From Saprospiraceae bacterium (GTDB taxonomy: Bacteria > Bacteroidota > Bacteroidia > Chitinophagales > Saprospiraceae), in assembly GCA_019638455.1 (NCBI GenBank), contig JAHBTU010000002.1, forward strand, positions 592,501 through 656,500: a stretch of DNA of 64,000 nt, given 5' to 3'. Position numbers and translations under genes: made by a program. The notes below the pieces were generated by a model. The model had not been told where the DNA came from. It saw only the letters and a list, made by a program, of their open reading frames with translations, and searched no databases. This document shows positions 1-8,367 of this stretch, one piece after another. Positions within the stretch are counted from its first letter, which is position 1; each line of letters opens with the position of its first letter.

Positions 1-315
1 GAGGAACTGCTCAATGCCTATTTTTCATCAGATAGGCCACAGGAAATCGGCTTGCCGTCGGTCGCCTATTGCGCCCATGAACTGAACTTGTCTGCCAATT
101 ACTTCGGCGATTTAATCAAAAAAGAGACAGGCAAATCGGCGCAGGAATATGTGCAGAACAAAGTCATCGAAACCGCAAAGAACAGGGTTTTTGACACCAG
201 TAAAACCATCAACGAAGTAGCCTTTGAATTGGGATTTAAATACCCGCAGCATTTCAGCCGGCTGTTCAAACAGAAGACCGGAATGTCGCCGAGCGAGTAT
301 CGGACGTTCAATTGA
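1..315 (+). CDS. AraC-family transcriptional regulator, C-terminal part (cut by window edge)
   Basis: The reading frame is open from base 1, so the gene starts upstream of the window; about 104 residues are visible. They form the two helix-turn-helix units of an AraC/XylS DNA-binding domain: the first around SVAYCAHELNLSANYFGDLIKK and the second around INEVAFELGFKYPQHFSRLFKQ, ending in the usual KTGMSPSEYR segment. Proteins of this family bind operator DNA as activators or repressors; the ligand-binding N-terminal domain lies outside the window, so the signal is unknown. A second AraC remnant lies directly downstream on the other strand. Confidence 0.9.
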   Translation, partial: EELLNAYFSSDRPQEIGLPSVAYCAHELNLSANYFGDLIKKETGKSAQEYVQNKVIETAKNRVFDTSKTINEVAFELGFKYPQHFSRLFKQKTGMSPSEYRTFN

Positions 316-361
316 GCGATGTTGACTTGTTGCCTGGGCTTCCAAAGTTGTCAAATCTGGC

Positions 362-802
362 TTATTGATTCCTGAATTTCAACGGACTTTGCCCGACGTG
401 TTTCTTGAAAAAATTATTGAAATGCGTCACCTCCACGAAGCCCGGCGCATCCGAAAATTCGGACACATTCCAGTTGCTGTGCCGCAGCGTGATTTTCGCT
501 TCCTGCAAAATCCGTTCGCCGATGGTTTGGGTCGTCGTTTTGTCGGTGATGGCTTTCAACGCCCGGTTCAGGTGGTTGAAGTGGATGTTCAATTGCCGGG
601 CAAAATCGGAAGCCGTGCGTAGGCTCACTCTCGGATGGTTTTTCTTGGATTGGAAACTGACGTTCCAGTAGTTCCAAAAACAGCTTGGCGATGCGCTGCC
701 AAGCGTGGAGCCGTTGATTGTCGGATGGTGTAGCCGGCTGCATCTTCGTGGCAAAATGAAGGAATTCAAAAGAAAGGCTATCAAAGGGTTTTGAGGCGCC
801 AA
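362..802 (-). pseudogene. AraC-family regulator remnant, frameshifted and N-terminally truncated
   Basis: The C-terminal 90 residues (from ASDFARQLNIHFNHLNRA to FFKKHVGQSPLKFR) are a recognisable AraC DNA-binding domain. The expected preceding segment (SFEFLHFATKMQPA, then RIAKLFLELLERQFPIQ) is present but in a different minus-strand frame; the two frames join at the T-run at 639-643 (A-run on the coding strand). Upstream, the first frame meets a stop before any start codon and the cupin-like sensor domain of about 150 residues is missing. This is therefore a decayed regulator. The homopolymer position means a base-calling error could explain the frameshift, but not the missing N-terminus. 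Confidence 0.75.
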
Positions 803-906
803 ATGACTTTTACAAATCTGTTACATCGTTTTACATGCAAAAAAGCCGCTTACACCCGTGTCGCCCACACTTTTGCTACATTGTTTCACCAAACACAAAC
901 AATGTC

Positions 907-1932
907 ATGCAGATTCACATTCTCGCGTTATTGCTCTTTTTTCAATCCCTCGTCGCCTGTCAACATGAACAACTGAACAACCAATCCGTGGCAGTTAGCC
1001 TTGCTTTCGGAACCACTTCTGGGCCCCATCAATGTTCGAAAAAATCCCTGCCGATGGCGGCGAACATCGTTTTTCAATCTTTGGATGGCGGACAGACTTG
1101 GCAGGATGTCGGCAATGGATTGCCTGAGAATATAGCGGTCGGTCGGATTTATGCCGACGGCAACGACATCTATCTGGCCGCAGAAGGCGGTTTGTACCAC
1201 AGAAGCACTGCCCTTGTAGCTCCTGTATGGGATAAGGAGGTTTTTCTGAGCGAAAAAGTCACCAACATCTTCCCCGGGCAAAGTGGGCTGTACGCCAGCA
1301 GCTACCAGAACGGGTTTTTTAGAGGAATGCCAAGCACGGGTGTATGGGTACCCATGCACAACACCTTGGAAGACAAAACAGTGCGTGCCATTTTGGAGGC
1401 TCCTAACGGGACCCTTTTCGTCGGATGCGAAAGTGGTCTTTACAGGTCTGCCGACGGCGGAAACTGCTGGAAACAAGTGTATGCTGAAAGCGGGGTGAAC
1501 AGTCTCGCCATGTCGGGCGATGTGCTGATTTGCGCCAGCTACAAAGGTTTGCTCCACTCGACCGACAGTGGCGAAAGTTGGGTTCGGGTACTGCATGACC
1601 CCGGCTTTGGCACCAAAAGCATCAAGGGCGGCTTTGTCACCATCGCCGACGATGGCCGATGGCAGGAAGGCAAGCCGAACAAACTCTACGCTTCCGCCGA
1701 CGAGGGCAAGACGTGGCAGCGTATAGACGAGGGGCTTTCGCTGGCTCGTGATATTTACGATATTGTGCAAGCGGGTAAATACCTCTTTTGCAGCACCGAT
1801 GCCGGCATCTCCCGCTCCACCGACGGCGGCAAAACATGGGAGCTCATGCGCCCTCGAACCGACGAAAAGGAGATGTTTCATTTAGCTGTTTCAGGGCAAA
1901 TGGTTTTTGCCGTGCGGGTGTTCGGGTGCTGA
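907..1932 (+). CDS. Lipoprotein with BNR/Asp-box repeats
   Basis: About 341 residues. The ATG at 907 is preferred over the earlier one at 835 because it begins a lipoprotein signal peptide (MQIHILALLLFFQSLVAC) with Cys at the lipobox. The mature part carries at least five Asp-box motifs of the form S-x-D-x-G-x-T-W (SLDGGQTW, SADGGNCW, STDSGESW, SADEGKTW, STDGGKTW) spaced roughly 50-70 residues apart, the mark of a beta-propeller of the sialidase/Ycf48/sortilin type. Asp-boxes are structural, so no enzymatic activity can be inferred. Probably anchored in the outer or inner membrane facing the periplasm or surface. No operon partner is visible. Confidence 0.8.
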   Translation: MQIHILALLLFFQSLVACQHEQLNNQSVAVSLAFGTTSGPHQCSKKSLPMAANIVFQSLDGGQTWQDVGNGLPENIAVGRIYADGNDIYLAAEGGLYHRSTALVAPVWDKEVFLSEKVTNIFPGQSGLYASSYQNGFFRGMPSTGVWVPMHNTLEDKTVRAILEAPNGTLFVGCESGLYRSADGGNCWKQVYAESGVNSLAMSGDVLICASYKGLLHSTDSGESWVRVLHDPGFGTKSIKGGFVTIADDGRWQEGKPNKLYASADEGKTWQRIDEGLSLARDIYDIVQAGKYLFCSTDAGISRSTDGGKTWELMRPRTDEKEMFHLAVSGQMVFAVRVFGC

Positions 1933-2314
1933 AAAATGCGCGAATCGGCTTGATACCTTTCTTGCTGTATGCTGTTGGCAAGTGGCGATATTAACTGCTC
2001 GCTGGGGTTGTTATAGTCAACGCAAATCAGCCCCGTCCGCTTTGCTTAGCCGGGCAAGCCCCTGAGTACAGGTTCTGACAAGGTGGTTTTGAACGAACGG
2101 TGCTCGCAATCCTCTGAAAATCATGCAAATCAATCAAGGAAATCCCTGCCTTGCCAACCGGCAGGTTCAAATCCTCTTTAATCTGGGTATAAAAAAGCCC
2201 CACTCTTTTGGGACTTTTTACACAACCCCAAAAACCTCTTGCCTTTCTTGGCGGGGATGCTTCAGCGGCAACAATTATTTGTTCTGAGATGGAGAGAGGA
2301 ACGTCAAACAAATA
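1933..2314. other. Intergenic region without a credible gene
   Basis: Convergent gap between the BNR lipoprotein and the fructosamine kinase-like gene. The 94-residue minus-strand open frame here (2027-2311) has no recognisable family and a low-complexity composition. Around 2095-2150 the sequence weakly resembles the dispersed repeat seen at 15526-15586 and 63241-63301. Confidence 0.5.
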
Positions 2315-3178
2315 TCAATAGCGTCGCAACACCTGTCGTACTTCCTCTACATACCCGCCACCAAAAAGGTTGACGTGAACCAGCAAATAGTAGAGCTGAT
2401 AAATGCCTATTCGCTCCTCAAAACCAGCCTCTATTGGCCACGCCGCCGCATAGCTCTGATAAAAAACGGGGTCGAAGCCACCAAATAACCTGCTCATGCT
2501 CAAATCCATCTCACGGTGCGAAAAGGAAGCGGCGGGGTCAATCAGCACGGGCTTGCTTGCCGTGTTGCAAAGAAAATTGCCGCTCCAAAGGTCGCCATGC
2601 ACGAGCGCGGGTGGCTCGTGGGGGCAGATGGATTCGAGCTGTTTGCATAGCTGCTCCAAACGTCGCGCGTCGCTCGTGTTCAGGCGCTCAAGTTGGCAAG
2701 CCAGTTTCATTTGGGGCAGCAGGCGTTGTTCTGTGTAAAAGACTGGCCAAGTGTCATGTCGGGTGTTTGATTGGGGCAGGGAGCCGATGAAGTTGTCGTG
2801 CGCAAATCCAAATTGCGCGGAGGTGGTGCTGTGCAGTACCGCCAACGATTCGCCGAAATGCTCCCAAAAATGACGATTGCGTTGGCCCGGAGCGATGTAT
2901 TCGAGCAAGAGAAAAGCGTGTCCTTCCACAGCACCATGCCCCAGTACCTTAGGTACTGCCATTACTTTGGATGCACCCAGCAAAGCTAGTCCCAATGCTT
3001 CGGTTCGGAACATTTCGGGGGCCTGTTCCCCTGTGTTGAATTTCAGGAAACAAGTCGTGCCATCGTGGGTTGTGAGCAAGACTGTCCGATGGATATCTCC
3101 CCCGGAAAGTGGTTTTTCGCGTAGCGAGGATGCGTTCAACAATCGCCGAAGATGCGATTGAAGTGGAATAGGGAGCAT
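2315..3178 (-). CDS. Fructosamine-3-kinase family protein
   Basis: 287 residues, the usual length for the FN3K/ketosamine kinase family (aminoglycoside phosphotransferase-like fold). Visible motifs are the nucleotide-binding lysine in FLKFN (K46), the catalytic loop HGDLWSGN (H194, D196, N201) and the metal-binding DPA (D214). These enzymes phosphorylate sugars attached to lysine or small amines, which destabilises the adduct and so repairs glycated proteins or metabolises glycated amines. It is monocistronic in this window, reading away from the tRNA gene at 3258. The substrate of this member cannot be told from sequence. Confidence 0.9.
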   Translation of the reverse strand: MLPIPLQSHLRRLLNASSLREKPLSGGDIHRTVLLTTHDGTTCFLKFNTGEQAPEMFRTEALGLALLGASKVMAVPKVLGHGAVEGHAFLLLEYIAPGQRNRHFWEHFGESLAVLHSTTSAQFGFAHDNFIGSLPQSNTRHDTWPVFYTEQRLLPQMKLACQLERLNTSDARRLEQLCKQLESICPHEPPALVHGDLWSGNFLCNTASKPVLIDPAASFSHREMDLSMSRLFGGFDPVFYQSYAAAWPIEAGFEERIGIYQLYYLLVHVNLFGGGYVEEVRQVLRRY

Positions 3179-3224
3179 AATGGCGTAGATTGAAAAAATG
3201 AGTACCCAACTTTGGAATTAAATC

Positions 3225-3232
3225 TATCTTTG
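3225..3232 (+). promoter_or_regulatory. -7 box of the tRNA(CAT) gene
   Basis: TATCTTTG fits the Bacteroidota sigma-ABfrM -7 consensus TAnnTTTG and lies 25 bases before the tRNA 5' end. A good -33 TTTG at the usual spacing is not evident. Confidence 0.5.
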
Positions 3233-3257
3233 CCGCGTTTTCGGACACACAATGTCA

Positions 3258-3334
3258 GGGCCCGTAGCTCAGGTGGTTAGAGCGGCTGACTCATAATCAG
3301 ATGGTCGCGGGTTCAATTCCTGCCGGGCCCACCA
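3258..3334 (+). tRNA. tRNA with CAT anticodon (elongator Met or Ile2)
   Basis: 77 nt. The acceptor stem GGGCCCG pairs with CGGGCCC, followed by discriminator A and an encoded CCA. The D-arm (AGCTCAGGTGGTTAGAGC) and T-arm (GCGGGTTCAATTCCTGC) are canonical. The anticodon loop CTCATAA gives anticodon CAT. The D-loop argues against initiator tRNA. Elongator methionine and lysidine-modified isoleucine tRNAs both carry CAT and cannot be separated by eye; the first base pair of the anticodon stem looks unpaired. Confidence 0.93.
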
Positions 3335-3351
3335 AAGCACAGCAAAAATGC

Positions 3352-3391
3352 GAATCGGCCTCCGCTCAATAGAGAGGAGGCCGATTCCTTT
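3352..3391 (+). terminator. Rho-independent terminator after tRNA(CAT)
   Basis: A perfect 12-bp inverted repeat (GAATCGGCCTCC / GGAGGCCGATTC, 3352-3363 and 3376-3387) with a 12-nt loop, followed by TTTT. Confidence 0.8.
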
Positions 3392-3409
3392 TCGCGTCAG
3401 GAGCGTTGC

Positions 3410-4240
3410 TTACCGCTTTGCGGTGAAGTCGTACTTCAAGCCCCAGTATTCTTTTATGACCATTTTCACGGAGCCAACAGACACGGGGGTTTCTATCAAC
3501 AATGGGATGCGATTTTTATCGTCCGACACCCACACGGCCATCTTTGTACCGTCCTTGAACACCTCCCCAGCGATGACGTCCGGCTGAAATTTCATGGTGT
3601 CGTACTTGCCCATGCCATAGACCTTCTTCTTTGCTTCCTTGCCCATGTACTTCATTTTCAGAGGGTATTCTTCCTTGTCCATAAAAATACGGAATGGAAG
3701 AGCGTACCCCGGTTGCTGACTGGCAAAATCCACATTGCGCAAATTGTAAAGGCTGGAGAGTACGTCGTGCACACAATCTTGCACCGTGTGCTCGGTTTTT
3801 GTTTCCGATTCGCCCTTTTTTTTGGAGCGCCAAACGGTCATCTTGCGGTCGCGCTGATTGAAGGAAATTTTTTCATAAATATGGTAATTGCCTTCATTCA
3901 CGCTCCGCTCTGAATAATTGGGCAACAAGGTGTTTTTGTCCACCCAAGAGTTGTATTCGTCGCGCACCGAGAAAAACCACTCATAGGAGGGATAAGTGGA
4001 GCCAATGGCTTGATAATGCCATTGATTGCCTTCGTCGAAGATTCTGAAGACGACCTCGCCAGCAGGCACCCACACAAAATTGAGGTTGTAGTAAATTTTG
4101 TAGGTGATTTTTTCCCCGTTCTGGAAGGTCGTGTTAGTGTTGGCGCATGGTTCTGGGACACTGCCTTGAGTAGTGGGATTTTGAGGTGTGAAGGCAGTGA
4201 GCGAAAGGCCGAGAAAGAGTGCGATTGGTTTAATCGTCAT
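3410..4240 (-). CDS. DUF3108 domain protein, exported
   Basis: About 276 residues from the ATG at 4240, which begins a signal peptide (MTIKPIALFLGLSLTAF). The start overlaps the end of the upstream flippase-like gene (stop at 4230), indicating translational coupling in a two-gene operon. The body matches the DUF3108 family: early GEKITYKIYYNLNFVWVPAGEV, then a beta-rich middle and the late segment AVWVSDDKNRIPLLIETP. Family members are predicted beta-barrel or lipocalin-like periplasmic/outer membrane proteins of unknown role. The longer open frame to 4288 would run into the neighbour and lacks a signal peptide at its N-terminus. Confidence 0.8.
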   Translation of the reverse strand: MTIKPIALFLGLSLTAFTPQNPTTQGSVPEPCANTNTTFQNGEKITYKIYYNLNFVWVPAGEVVFRIFDEGNQWHYQAIGSTYPSYEWFFSVRDEYNSWVDKNTLLPNYSERSVNEGNYHIYEKISFNQRDRKMTVWRSKKKGESETKTEHTVQDCVHDVLSSLYNLRNVDFASQQPGYALPFRIFMDKEEYPLKMKYMGKEAKKKVYGMGKYDTMKFQPDVIAGEVFKDGTKMAVWVSDDKNRIPLLIETPVSVGSVKMVIKEYWGLKYDFTAKR

Positions 4241-5255
4241 ATCCGAGTGATTTGGTGATATTGACGGAAACGAGTGAAAAAGTACCAAGTAACGCGGGCA
4301 AAATTAGGTTTATTATCCACAAAACGAAGGTAGCAGACAGGCTGCTGATTTCGTTTGCGCCAAAATGAGACCATGCGAAAACGGCAAGGCTACCCCTTAC
4401 CAACAGGCCTGCCAGAGCTGGCAATGGCACGACCGTTTGCAACAGGTATATCGTCGCCACGCCCGCATACCCTGCTAAAAAACCAACGCTAACGCCAAAA
4501 AAATGCAGCAAAAGGACGTATTGCGTCGAATAGATGGCATAGCGCACCACCGACCAGACAAGTATGTTGGTCAACGCGGCACGTTCGATTTTTTCGAGAA
4601 AATGAACATCGCGCAAGTAAGAGGGAAGCCGCTTCAGAAAAGGAATTCGCCGGGCAAGTGGCACCAAAAGCCGAATGTTAAAAAATAAATAAAACAGCGC
4701 CGCAAGCGGCAAGGCCGACAAAACCAACAAGCCCGCTTGCCAGAAAGTATCCCACGCAAACACCCGCCCCGCAAACCACAAGCCACCCAGTATTCCGCTC
4801 GTAAGCAGCACCAAGTATTGGCTCATGCTGCCTACTAAGTTGGCCAATAGTGCTTTCCATTGGTTTTCTGGCCGAACAAACAAGATACGGGCACCGTATT
4901 CGCCCACCCGATTGGGCGTGAACAGGGCAAAACTCATTCCTGCCAACACTGCTTGTAATGCTTTCCATTGGGTCATTGGCTCTGTTCGGACGACGAGTGG
5001 TTGCCATTTTTGCACTTCCGCCAGCCAATTGAATGGAAGCAAGATGACAGCGCCTATCAGCCACCACGCGTTGGCATCGCCTACCTGAAGCCAAAAAGTA
5101 GCGGCGATTTCGCCCAAATTATCCCGCTTGGACAGTTCAAAATACAATACTGCCGCAGGCAATGCCGCCGCCAATGCTTTGAATGAGAAATTGAGCAAAC
5201 GCTTTTGAACGGGCCGTTTCCCCATCGCCACGCTGCGCGTATTGGAAAAAAACAT
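4230..5255 (-). CDS. Lysylphosphatidylglycerol synthase TM-region/UPF0104-type membrane protein
   Basis: Up to 341 residues (a second start at 5225 gives 331). Many hydrophobic segments alternate with short loops, and the segment FNWLAEVQKW followed by AGMSFALFTPNRVGEYGAR matches the family signature (an E near the first loop; the conserved P-x-R-x-G-E). The family covers the integral membrane part of MprF and stand-alone flippase-like proteins such as AglD neighbours, thought to move or handle lipid-linked substrates. There is no catalytic aminoacyltransferase domain, so lipid lysylation is not predicted. It is followed, with overlap, by the DUF3108 gene. Confidence 0.8.
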   Translation of the reverse strand: MFFSNTRSVAMGKRPVQKRLLNFSFKALAAALPAAVLYFELSKRDNLGEIAATFWLQVGDANAWWLIGAVILLPFNWLAEVQKWQPLVVRTEPMTQWKALQAVLAGMSFALFTPNRVGEYGARILFVRPENQWKALLANLVGSMSQYLVLLTSGILGGLWFAGRVFAWDTFWQAGLLVLSALPLAALFYLFFNIRLLVPLARRIPFLKRLPSYLRDVHFLEKIERAALTNILVWSVVRYAIYSTQYVLLLHFFGVSVGFLAGYAGVATIYLLQTVVPLPALAGLLVRGSLAVFAWSHFGANEISSLSATFVLWIINLILPALLGTFSLVSVNITKSLGYDD

Positions 5256-5287
5256 AGAGCGATAGTGATGTGTGTTTTTGGGGAGGG

Positions 5288-5326
5288 AATAAAAATGGGC
5301 AGTTCACCCAAGAGTGAACTGCCCAT
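5288..5326 (-). terminator. Rho-independent terminator after the OmpA-family gene
   Basis: A perfect 13-bp inverted repeat (ATGGGCAGTTCAC / GTGAACTGCCCAT, 5295-5307 and 5314-5326). Read on the minus strand, the stem is followed by a T-run, which fits termination of the gene at 5352-6818. Confidence 0.85.
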
Positions 5327-5351
5327 CCATGTTTTGACGCAAGCCTGTGAA

Positions 5352-6818
5352 TTAATAGCCAGCGTCTTTGTTACCCTGCATTTTGCCACCCGTGCCTGCG
5401 TTCGGGCCTTCGGGGCGAGCCATTTCGGTTTCGCCTTTGGCAACGCGGAATTCCACGCGGCGGTTGGCCAAGCTCGAGCTGCTTACTGGCACCACCGGGC
5501 TGCTTTCGCCAGCCCAGTTGAGGATAACGCGGTTGCGGTCAATGCCATGCTGCGCCACCAGGAAGTCAATGGCAGCCTTGGCGCGGTTGTAAGAAAGGAC
5601 GTTGTTGTGGCGCTCAGAACCACGACGGTCAGTGTGACCAACGGCCACCACATTGATGTTCGGGTTTTGCTTGAGCACGGTAGCAACTTGGTACAGCTTC
5701 TCATACTCGCTAAAGCGGAGTGCGTAGCTATTGTCAGCAAAGTTCACGCTGGGGAAGAACCAATCGTTGGTCTTTGGCTCCGGGAACTTGATGGCTGCGA
5801 TTTTCGCGTCCACGATGCGATTCACTTCTGGTTCAGTGGTGTATTTTGGCACTTGGGCCACACCGTCAGCATCCACAGGGAAGCCGGGAGGCGAGAAAGG
5901 TTCTTTGTCTTTGTAGTCGGGCACTTTGTCGCCATCGCTGTCGAGCGTCACGCCACGAGTGTCAACGCGAGCACCTGCGGGGCTGTTGATTTCTTGGTCA
6001 ATAGCGTCAATGATGCCGTCGCCATCCGTGTCGGTCGGGTCGTACACCGGACGCGCTTCCAACGCTGCAATGGCATCGCCGATTTGCGTCATCGGGTTGG
6101 CCCAATAGAGCGGCTCGGATTTTTTCAGACCAGTTTTCTTGTCAGTGCCACCCAAGTTGAAGTTGAGCGAAAGGTGGGGGAACTGAAGAAGATCGCGGTA
6201 GGTCGTGACCGGGCGACCGACGTTCTCGTCGCTGTCGAGGAGGTCTGCTCTGCCGCCGAAGACAGAGTAAACGGTGTGCTCGAGACCGATGTTGAACCGT
6301 GGGCCAACGCGGAAAGCCAAGCCTGCACCCAGTTCGAGGTGGCCAGTGGCGCTCGATTCGATTTTGCCTGAGGTAGAGCCATCCGTTTGTTGAATGTTGG
6401 TGAACTCAGTGCTGTAGCTGTTCACGCCAACACCTGCAAACACGTTGATGAGCAGCTTGCGGTGCGGCTTGTTGAAGCGGAAATTGTTGACAGCCACGAC
6501 AACTTGCCCACTGCCCGAAAGCCAAGTGTTTTCGGAAGTGCGTATGCCCTCTTCATTTTTGGCGGAAAAATAATTCCCGTTGAAACGAAGAGAGAAAAGG
6601 TGGTCGAGGGACTTGCGCACGTGCAAGCCTGCGCCGATGCCGGGGAACTTGGCATCAATGTCGCCAACAATGAAAGGTAAGCCCAAGTCCACCCCCAATT
6701 CCCATTGATCGGCAGGGGAGAACGAGCGGTAAGTGCCCGTCGGAGTGGATTCCTGTGCGCTGAGCGCGAAGGAAACAAGAGCAAAAAAGAGAGCAGAGAA
6801 TAATTTTCTAACCGTCAT
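5352..6818 (-). CDS. OmpA-family outer membrane protein with calcium-binding TSP3 repeats
   Basis: 488 residues: a signal peptide (MTVRKLFSALFFALVSFALSAQ), then a beta-rich porin-like region of about 220 residues, two thrombospondin type-3 repeats (DTDGDGIIDAIDQE and DSDGDKVPDYKDKEP) as a calcium-binding linker, and a C-terminal OmpA domain (about residues 340-455) with the peptidoglycan-binding signature VVAVGHTDRRGSERHN...LSYNRAKAAIDFL and NRRVEF. Such proteins tether the outer membrane to peptidoglycan. The gene stands alone, with its own terminator. Confidence 0.93.
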   Translation of the reverse strand: MTVRKLFSALFFALVSFALSAQESTPTGTYRSFSPADQWELGVDLGLPFIVGDIDAKFPGIGAGLHVRKSLDHLFSLRFNGNYFSAKNEEGIRTSENTWLSGSGQVVVAVNNFRFNKPHRKLLINVFAGVGVNSYSTEFTNIQQTDGSTSGKIESSATGHLELGAGLAFRVGPRFNIGLEHTVYSVFGGRADLLDSDENVGRPVTTYRDLLQFPHLSLNFNLGGTDKKTGLKKSEPLYWANPMTQIGDAIAALEARPVYDPTDTDGDGIIDAIDQEINSPAGARVDTRGVTLDSDGDKVPDYKDKEPFSPPGFPVDADGVAQVPKYTTEPEVNRIVDAKIAAIKFPEPKTNDWFFPSVNFADNSYALRFSEYEKLYQVATVLKQNPNINVVAVGHTDRRGSERHNNVLSYNRAKAAIDFLVAQHGIDRNRVILNWAGESSPVVPVSSSSLANRRVEFRVAKGETEMARPEGPNAGTGGKMQGNKDAGY

Positions 6819-6948
6819 AGGGTCACTGCTTTTTTGAATGAATGAATGTTAACAGTTTCGTAATTGTTTTTGGAAAAAAATGTTCAGCATTGAAGGGTTT
6901 TTCGGGAAAATCGGGCGCAAGTTCCCACAAGTTTTTGAAAAAGAGGCA

Positions 6949-8184
6949 TTAAACCCCCAATTTTCTTAGCGCCAAAGATAGAGCGTTGGTGGAAATTTGA
7001 AGGGGAACGGCATTTATTTTTAATGTTTCTTCCAATGCACGACGGATGGTGCTTGAAGTGTCGCCGAAAATGGCTTGGTCTGTCATGGCCGCGTCGGGCT
7101 GCATCAGATAAGCAAAAACCCGCGCCATGCCGCAGTTAGCAATGAAGTCAGGAATCACGCCCGTGTGTTCGTCGGCATATCGGGCGGTAGGCCCAAAAAA
7201 CACCTCGTCGTCCACAAATGGCACGTTGGCACCACACGCAATCACCTCCACGCCGCCATTCAAAAGGTCGTTCACTTGAGCACGGGTCACCAGTTTGGAA
7301 GCGGCGCCGGGAATGAAAATATCGGCACCCATTTTCCAGATTTTTTCATTTACTTCATCGAACGGCAGCAAGTGGTCCGCATTGAGTTTGTTGCCCAGTT
7401 TTGCGTTGAAAAGGCGTTTGACCTGCTCCAATGTCAGGCCATCAGGGGCCAATATGCCCCCTTCCCGGTCAATGATGCCGACGATTTTCGCCCCCTCTTT
7501 TGCCAAGTAGCAAGCCGCCGCGGAAGCGACGTTGCCCCAGCCTTGTATGATGGCCGTCTTGCCTGATGGTGTGGTGCGTTGGTAAAGGTCATAAAAATGC
7601 CGCACCGATTCGGCTACTCCGTAGCCCGTGATGAGGTCAGCCACGGCGTGTCTGACGGTGCCGCCTTCTGGCACGAAGTCAGCGTCTTCCACAATCTTGG
7701 TGCAGCCATAGCGCAGTTGGCCTATAATGTTGATTTGTTGGCCTTCCGTGGGCTTCAAGTGGCCTTTCACGATGCCCTCTTGCGGGTGCCAGAGACCAAG
7801 CGCCTCCGTGATGGGTACCACATCCTTGATTTCATCCACGTTGAGGTCGCCACCCGTCCCATAGTACGATTTGAGCAACGGAAGGACGGCGCGATACCAG
7901 CGCCCCAGCACCTCCCAACGCCGAGGGTCGGCGGGGTCGAAATTGATGCCGCTTTTGGCGCCACCAATCGCCGGCCCGCACACGCTGAATTTTATTTCCA
8001 TCACTTTGGCAAGCGAGATGACTTCTTCACGGGTCAACCCTTTGCGCATTCGGGTGCCGCCGCCTGCCGCGCCGTTGCGCAGCGAATTGATGACTATCCA
8101 TCCTGCCGCATCTGTTTCGGTGTCGTGCCATTCAAAAACGATTTCGGGGGTCTTGGCTTTGTACTTGTTTAACAGTTCTTCCAT
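6949..8184 (-). CDS. Glu/Leu/Phe/Val dehydrogenase (glutamate dehydrogenase-like)
   Basis: 411 residues, normal for the family. The N-terminal substrate domain has the lysines of EIKFSVCGPAIGGAKSG (K65, K77) and the catalytic aspartate region TGGDLNVDE (D113). The NAD(P) domain begins with the Rossmann loop QGWGNVASAAA. The enzyme reversibly deaminates an amino acid, most likely glutamate to 2-oxoglutarate and ammonia. The GGAKSG motif differs from the usual GGGKGG, so the substrate is less certain than the family. It is divergent from the arginase-like gene and has a TAnnTTTG box upstream. Confidence 0.85.
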   Translation of the reverse strand: MEELLNKYKAKTPEIVFEWHDTETDAAGWIVINSLRNGAAGGGTRMRKGLTREEVISLAKVMEIKFSVCGPAIGGAKSGINFDPADPRRWEVLGRWYRAVLPLLKSYYGTGGDLNVDEIKDVVPITEALGLWHPQEGIVKGHLKPTEGQQINIIGQLRYGCTKIVEDADFVPEGGTVRHAVADLITGYGVAESVRHFYDLYQRTTPSGKTAIIQGWGNVASAAACYLAKEGAKIVGIIDREGGILAPDGLTLEQVKRLFNAKLGNKLNADHLLPFDEVNEKIWKMGADIFIPGAASKLVTRAQVNDLLNGGVEVIACGANVPFVDDEVFFGPTARYADEHTGVIPDFIANCGMARVFAYLMQPDAAMTDQAIFGDTSSTIRRALEETLKINAVPLQISTNALSLALRKLGV

Positions 8185-8265
8185 GTAGTGTGGTGGTGTT
8201 CAGTTTTTTATGGGGAAATACGGGCATGGGTTGGGCTAATTTTGGATTGGCCTGATTTGGCGGCG

Positions 8266-8273
8266 CAAAAGTA
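8266..8273 (-). promoter_or_regulatory. -7 box of the glutamate dehydrogenase-like gene
   Basis: On the minus strand the sequence reads TACTTTTG, matching TAnnTTTG, about 80 bases before the start codon. No clear -33 element at the expected distance. Confidence 0.45.
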
Positions 8274-8367
8274 GAGAAAAAGCAATCGGAAAATCCGTTG
8301 ATAAAAACTGTTTACTTTTCGGCGAAAAAACGAGCGGCGTCTTAGCGCCGTCTTACCTACGCTCACA

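Noticed and set aside
2027..2311. 94-residue minus-strand open frame
   Set aside because: No family resemblance and intergenic-repeat-like composition; no start context.
5205..6371. 388-residue plus-strand open frame
   Set aside because: Antisense shadow of the OmpA-family gene, which has clear domains and a signal peptide.
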